Positions 60,901-64,000 of a stretch of 64,000 nt of DNA are shown here, one piece after another. The stretch comes from CAYFJO01 sp964343305 (GTDB taxonomy: Bacteria; Planctomycetota; Planctomycetia; Pirellulales; Pirellulaceae). Location of the stretch: assembly GCA_964343305.1 (NCBI GenBank), contig CAYFJO010000006.1:6405-70404 (forward strand), read 5' to 3'. Below the pieces are notes generated by a model. It was not told the origin of the DNA, made no database searches, and saw only the letters and a program-made list of their open reading frames with translations. The stretch's first letter is position 1. Each line of letters begins with the position of its first letter. A program made the translations under genes and the position numbers.

Positions 60901-61004
60901 TATGCCGCAGCCGGTTAGAAATGACCGTAGCCGAACTCGTGAGAGTTCGGGCTCGGAAGTCTCACGACTTCCGCTACCGGACAAACCAAACCGACCGCGG
61001 TATA
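60901..61004. repeat. Dispersed element, family F, copy 2
   Basis: This copy spans outer ends TATGCCGCAGCCGGTT and AACCGACCGCGGTATA, with inner arms around CCGTAGCCGAACTCGTGAGA and TCTCACGACTTCCGCTACCG. A partial hairpin of the same kind (TAGCGAGAGTCGCCAAGACT) is at 60850-60870. Together they fill most of the 300-bp gap between the convergent mutS and sulfatase genes, in which no gene is seen. Confidence 0.8.
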
Positions 61005-61051
61005 GTTTCCGGTTAACCCTGGTGTGGATTAGTAACTAGAATCCAAACTGA

Positions 61052-62593
61052 CTATCGCGGCACAAGCCATTGGGGTGCGATTTGATCTGTCTCGCCGGCA
61101 GTAATCAGCCAATGCAACAGGCGGTCTTTCATCTCTCGCTCAACTTCCGTGTGCTTTGGATCGCCGTGCAGGTTTTTCATTTCGTGGGGGTCGTTCGTTA
61201 GGTCGTACAATTCGGCGTAGCCCTGCGCATAGTAGTTGTATTTCCAGCGTTTGGTGCGCACCATTTTGGCATCCGGATGGCGAATACCCTTGATGCCTTT
61301 GCCTTTCTCGTAGAAGAAATCAGCTCGGCCACCGGTAATGACTTCGGGGATGATGTTCTCGCTGAAAACGGCTTCGCGCGGCTCGTAGCGGTGGTCGGAC
61401 TCGGTCACCAGCGGCACGAGGCTGCGCCCTTGGTTTTCGTACGGTTCGGCGAGGCCCGCCAACTCGAAAATCGTGGGCAGAACATCCACCGACTCAACCA
61501 GGTGGTCGTATTTGGCCGGTATAACTCGTCCCGGAAAGCGGATCATAAGCGGCACGCGGACCGACGCTTCGAAGAAACAATTCTTGCCCATCAAGCCGTG
61601 TTCGAGCAGTTGGTCGCCGTGGTCAGAACTGAAGACGACGATCGTGTTTTCCTGCTGACCGGTCTGCACGAGCGTATCGAGGATCAGACCGATTTCGCGG
61701 TCGACGTGACTAATCGCGCCGTAATAGCTTCGGTAGATCCACTGGAGTTGCTCACGGTCCATGTCGTAGCGCGGCGTGAAACGCAGGATCAGTTTTTGCA
61801 GCGGTTCGGGCAATTGTCGGATGTCATCGAGCGCCAGTTGCTTTGGCAATGGAATCCTCACGTCGTTGTACATGCGGTCGAACGGCACGCAAGTTTCGAA
61901 CGGCGAATGCGGCTTCCAAAAGGAACTGAACAGGAAGAACGGCTTGTCGGACTTGGCGAGCATTTTCAAATAGTGGCGTGTACGCGATCCAACCCATGTC
62001 GTATCGGAAAACTCGTCAGCGATGGCGGCGCGAAATGGGTTTTCGCCGGGCCTGATATCTTTGGCCAGGGCGCGATAGCCGAATTTGCCAGCCTGTGGGT
62101 CGTGTTGTTTGCGCCACGCCGCGTAGTCCGAGTGACGATCGAGATACGGAACGGCGTCGTGCAGTTCAACAAAGTCAAACCCCGTGCGTTTCGCCTCCAG
62201 CACCGTGGGTGGATGAAGGTGCAACTTGCCAACCGAAGTGGTTACGTAGCCGGCGTTCTTCAGTCGAGCTTGCATCAGGACTTCGCTGCGGTCTAGCGGC
62301 GTGTAGTTCACGCGATTCCGATGCGTGTGCGGATATCGGCCCGTAAAAAAACTGACGCGCGACGGCACACAGACGGGAGCCTGTACGAACGCATGCGAGA
62401 AGTTGGCACCGCCTGCCGCCAACCGATCGAGGTTCGGCGTCTGGATCAGTTCGTTGCCATTCGCCCCGACGCAGTCCCAACGGTGCTGGTCAGTCATAAT
62501 GAACAGGATGTTCGGAGGCCGTTCGGCGGCGAATGCGAAATGTGAGACAAGGGCGACGGTCGCAATGTAAAAAAGCGATTTGAAAAATTTCAA
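61052..62593 (-). CDS. Secreted sulfatase
   Basis: A 513-residue sulfatase of the arylsulfatase/choline-sulfatase-like group, predicted to remove sulfate from sulfated glycans. The signal peptide is KFFKSLFYIATVALVSHFAF. PNILFIMTDQHRWD supplies metal-ligand Asp residues. The formylglycine motif is CVPSR (in VQAPVCVPSRVSFFTGRYPH), a C-type site that needs an FGE or anSME partner. VFSSDHGDQLLEHGLMGKNC gives the second metal site. The C-terminal sequence VRTKRWKYNYYAQGYAELYD is typical. It lies 33 bp downstream of the TPR gene on the same strand and may be cotranscribed with it. Confidence 0.95.
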   Translation of the reverse strand: MKFFKSLFYIATVALVSHFAFAAERPPNILFIMTDQHRWDCVGANGNELIQTPNLDRLAAGGANFSHAFVQAPVCVPSRVSFFTGRYPHTHRNRVNYTPLDRSEVLMQARLKNAGYVTTSVGKLHLHPPTVLEAKRTGFDFVELHDAVPYLDRHSDYAAWRKQHDPQAGKFGYRALAKDIRPGENPFRAAIADEFSDTTWVGSRTRHYLKMLAKSDKPFFLFSSFWKPHSPFETCVPFDRMYNDVRIPLPKQLALDDIRQLPEPLQKLILRFTPRYDMDREQLQWIYRSYYGAISHVDREIGLILDTLVQTGQQENTIVVFSSDHGDQLLEHGLMGKNCFFEASVRVPLMIRFPGRVIPAKYDHLVESVDVLPTIFELAGLAEPYENQGRSLVPLVTESDHRYEPREAVFSENIIPEVITGGRADFFYEKGKGIKGIRHPDAKMVRTKRWKYNYYAQGYAELYDLTNDPHEMKNLHGDPKHTEVEREMKDRLLHWLITAGETDQIAPQWLVPR

Positions 62594-62626
62594 AGCAATC
62601 TCCGATTTTGAGCGATTTTGCTTGTT

Positions 62627-64000
62627 TCAACGAGGGCCGCGATAAGCTTTTCGGTCTTCATACAGCTCTTGCCGACTTTCAATTCGATTCGCAAAGCTCT
62701 TGTCCGACGATTGTGACGCGAGTTCAAACGCCAACTTCGCGAACCGACTTGCCGATTCGAAATCTGTCGTTTCGGCGTACGCGGCTGCCAAGGTATCCAG
62801 GACGATAGGATGTGGTTGGCCGATGGCTTCGTTTGCATGCAGGGCAAGGCTAACCGCCTGCTGTCCGTTCCGGGCGTTGTCGTGCACTGAAGTTGCCAAC
62901 AGCCAAGCCGCTTTCATCGCCGCCTCGGCCATGCCACGACGCAATTGAAATGCGATCACATAATGTTCAATTGCGCGGGAGTCATGTTCTAGCTCTTCGT
63001 GAGCGCGACCGAGTTCAAAATGCGCTTGGGCAAGTTGCGGTTGAGATGCGACGACGACTTCAAAACAATCGACGGCTTGCTGGAACGCTCGCTCGGCGAT
63101 GTATAGTTTTCCCATCCCGAAATTTGCCGGCACGTTTTTTGGATCAGATGTCAGTGCCTCGGAGTAGTGTTCTCGTGCCGACTCCCACTCTTGTCGGGCC
63201 GCAAAGATGTCCGCCAGACCAACTTGCGACATCGTCTCTTTTGGATTGGATTCGATGGACAGACGGAAATGGCGTTCCGCTTCGTCCATCCGCCCTTGTC
63301 GCTGAAGAAGCTGGCCCAGCACGCGATGCGATTCCGCTTGGCGCGAATCGTTTGCGTGTTCTGCGGCGTCACGTGCGTGCCTTTCAGCCTGTTCGATGTC
63401 GCCGCGCTGCATTGCGAGCATGAGATGATAGGCATCACGCTCGTAGGCGAAATTCGTGTTGCTGTAATTCAGCGGCGGAAGAAACGCGGTGACGGTGATG
63501 GCGCAACACGTTGTTACTCCGAAAACCATTCCCCGGCTGGACCGCCAATTAGAGACGATCCAGATCCCGCCATATGCCGCGAACAATGCCCAGACGGGAA
63601 TCATACCGCTGCGAAATCGGCCGAGGTTGTAGGTCAACAGCACTGACAAGAAATGGGCTGCCACGAAGAGGATGGGAAGTTGGTATCGGGCCCAATCACG
63701 AAAACAAACCGCGATGCCAATCACGCCCAAACCAGCGATCCAGCCAAACGTGGGCATGAGGCGGAGTGGAAGAATATGGTCGCGGGCGACGGCAAAGTAT
63801 TGATTGCTCGGTACTTCGAAATCATTCAGACAGCCAACCGCTTTGACGCATGTCAGCCAAATCGTACGTCCAGGATTGCTAATCACTTCGCTGGCCGCCT
63901 GGCGAAACCAGTATCGAGACGATTCGCCGCGGTTCAATTCACGGCCGGTTCGGCGTTCGGCTTCGATTCGAAAATCTTCGTGTTGTTGATTCGGATTGCC
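62627..64000 (-). CDS. TPR membrane protein, 5'-truncated by the window edge
   Basis: The C-terminal 457 residues of a TPR protein. The frame is open to the right edge, so an in-frame TTG at 63937 is internal. The first 200 residues hold several membrane helices (FGWIAGLGVIGIAVCF, LPILFVAAHFLSVLL, IPVWALFAAYGGIWIV), as in the C-terminal part of dolichyl-phosphate-mannose-mannosyltransferase-like polytopic proteins. From about residue 215, seven to eight TPR units follow (AERHFRLSIESNPKETMSQV; AREHYSEALTSDPKNVPANF; AVDCFEVVVASQPQLAQAHF). The N-terminal catalytic region, if any, is outside the window. Confidence 0.88.
   Translation of the reverse strand, partial: GNPNQQHEDFRIEAERRTGRELNRGESSRYWFRQAASEVISNPGRTIWLTCVKAVGCLNDFEVPSNQYFAVARDHILPLRLMPTFGWIAGLGVIGIAVCFRDWARYQLPILFVAAHFLSVLLTYNLGRFRSGMIPVWALFAAYGGIWIVSNWRSSRGMVFGVTTCCAITVTAFLPPLNYSNTNFAYERDAYHLMLAMQRGDIEQAERHARDAAEHANDSRQAESHRVLGQLLQRQGRMDEAERHFRLSIESNPKETMSQVGLADIFAARQEWESAREHYSEALTSDPKNVPANFGMGKLYIAERAFQQAVDCFEVVVASQPQLAQAHFELGRAHEELEHDSRAIEHYVIAFQLRRGMAEAAMKAAWLLATSVHDNARNGQQAVSLALHANEAIGQPHPIVLDTLAAAYAETTDFESASRFAKLAFELASQSSDKSFANRIESRQELYEDRKAYRGPR

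Noticed and set aside
1..64000. Insertion sequences, prophage, integrase or rRNA operon
   Set aside because: No transposase, integrase, phage structural gene or rRNA-like sequence was found; mobile signals are limited to short palindromic repeats.

Overview
The window reads as chromosomal DNA of a planctomycete, most likely a Pirellulaceae-type bacterium. The grounds are two arylsulfatase-type sulfatases, a DUF1598 protein, a TIGR03067-like secreted protein, a GYF_2/zinc-ribbon membrane protein, a subtilase with an LEPR-XLL-like N-terminal motif, a PQQ-type propeller protein paired with a Tat-exported Gfo/Idh/MocA oxidoreductase, and many small dispersed palindromic repeats. Taxonomy is inferred from gene content only. 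There is no rRNA, no CRISPR array, no prophage and no intact insertion sequence; one tRNA-Pro(TGG) is present. Genes lie on both strands in short operons or singly.

Layout. 1-13.7 kb: 5'-truncated sulfatase, secreted esterase, tandem tatA paralogues, small membrane and secreted proteins, SDR oxidoreductase, coproheme decarboxylase (hemQ/chdC), membrane-anchored P-loop ATPase, GYF_2 protein, and a cytochrome c'-like protein divergent from apbE. 13.8-20.5 kb: planctomycete-specific secreted proteins, including DUF1598 and a cysteine-rich CGCEPx repeat protein, then a LarA-like/ygfZ gene pair. 20.6-26.1 kb: HD-GYP protein, site-2 protease, Nudix hydrolase, RmlD-like reductase, MaoC-like protein, tRNA-Pro. 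26.2-31.8 kb: parB-parA with three parS-type sites just upstream, a DUF1015 protein, ahcY and trpF. 32.0-39.5 kb: a surface-polysaccharide-type block (Wzz-like membrane protein, ExeA-like ATPase, CpsD-like protein with a destroyed P-loop, UDP-sugar epimerase), then an MFS transporter and a DPM1-like glycosyltransferase. 39.7-47.3 kb: acs, TIGR03067-like protein, double-PilZ protein, large secreted subtilase. 47.5-54 kb: Gfo/Idh and PQQ-propeller operon, STN-domain protein, HEAT/TPR protein, and a thioredoxin-like lipoprotein whose first redox cysteine codon is TGA. 54-64 kb: propeller-like secreted protein, sugar-phosphate isomerase, RluA-type pseudouridine synthase, mutS, a second sulfatase and a TPR membrane protein cut by the right edge.

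The strongest candidate for something undescribed is the 52.3-52.95 kb lipoprotein: one continuous frame interrupted by a single TGA exactly at the first position of a CxxC-type motif (U-P-E-C), with a 7-bp hairpin just downstream. This fits a selenocysteine thioredoxin-like protein, although a recent nonsense mutation or base error cannot be excluded. Other points are the P-loop-less CpsD paralogue, the LarA-like protein lacking cofactor residues, the parS cluster at parAB, and at least six families of short palindromic repeats, one of which supplies the stop codon of the pseudouridine synthase gene.
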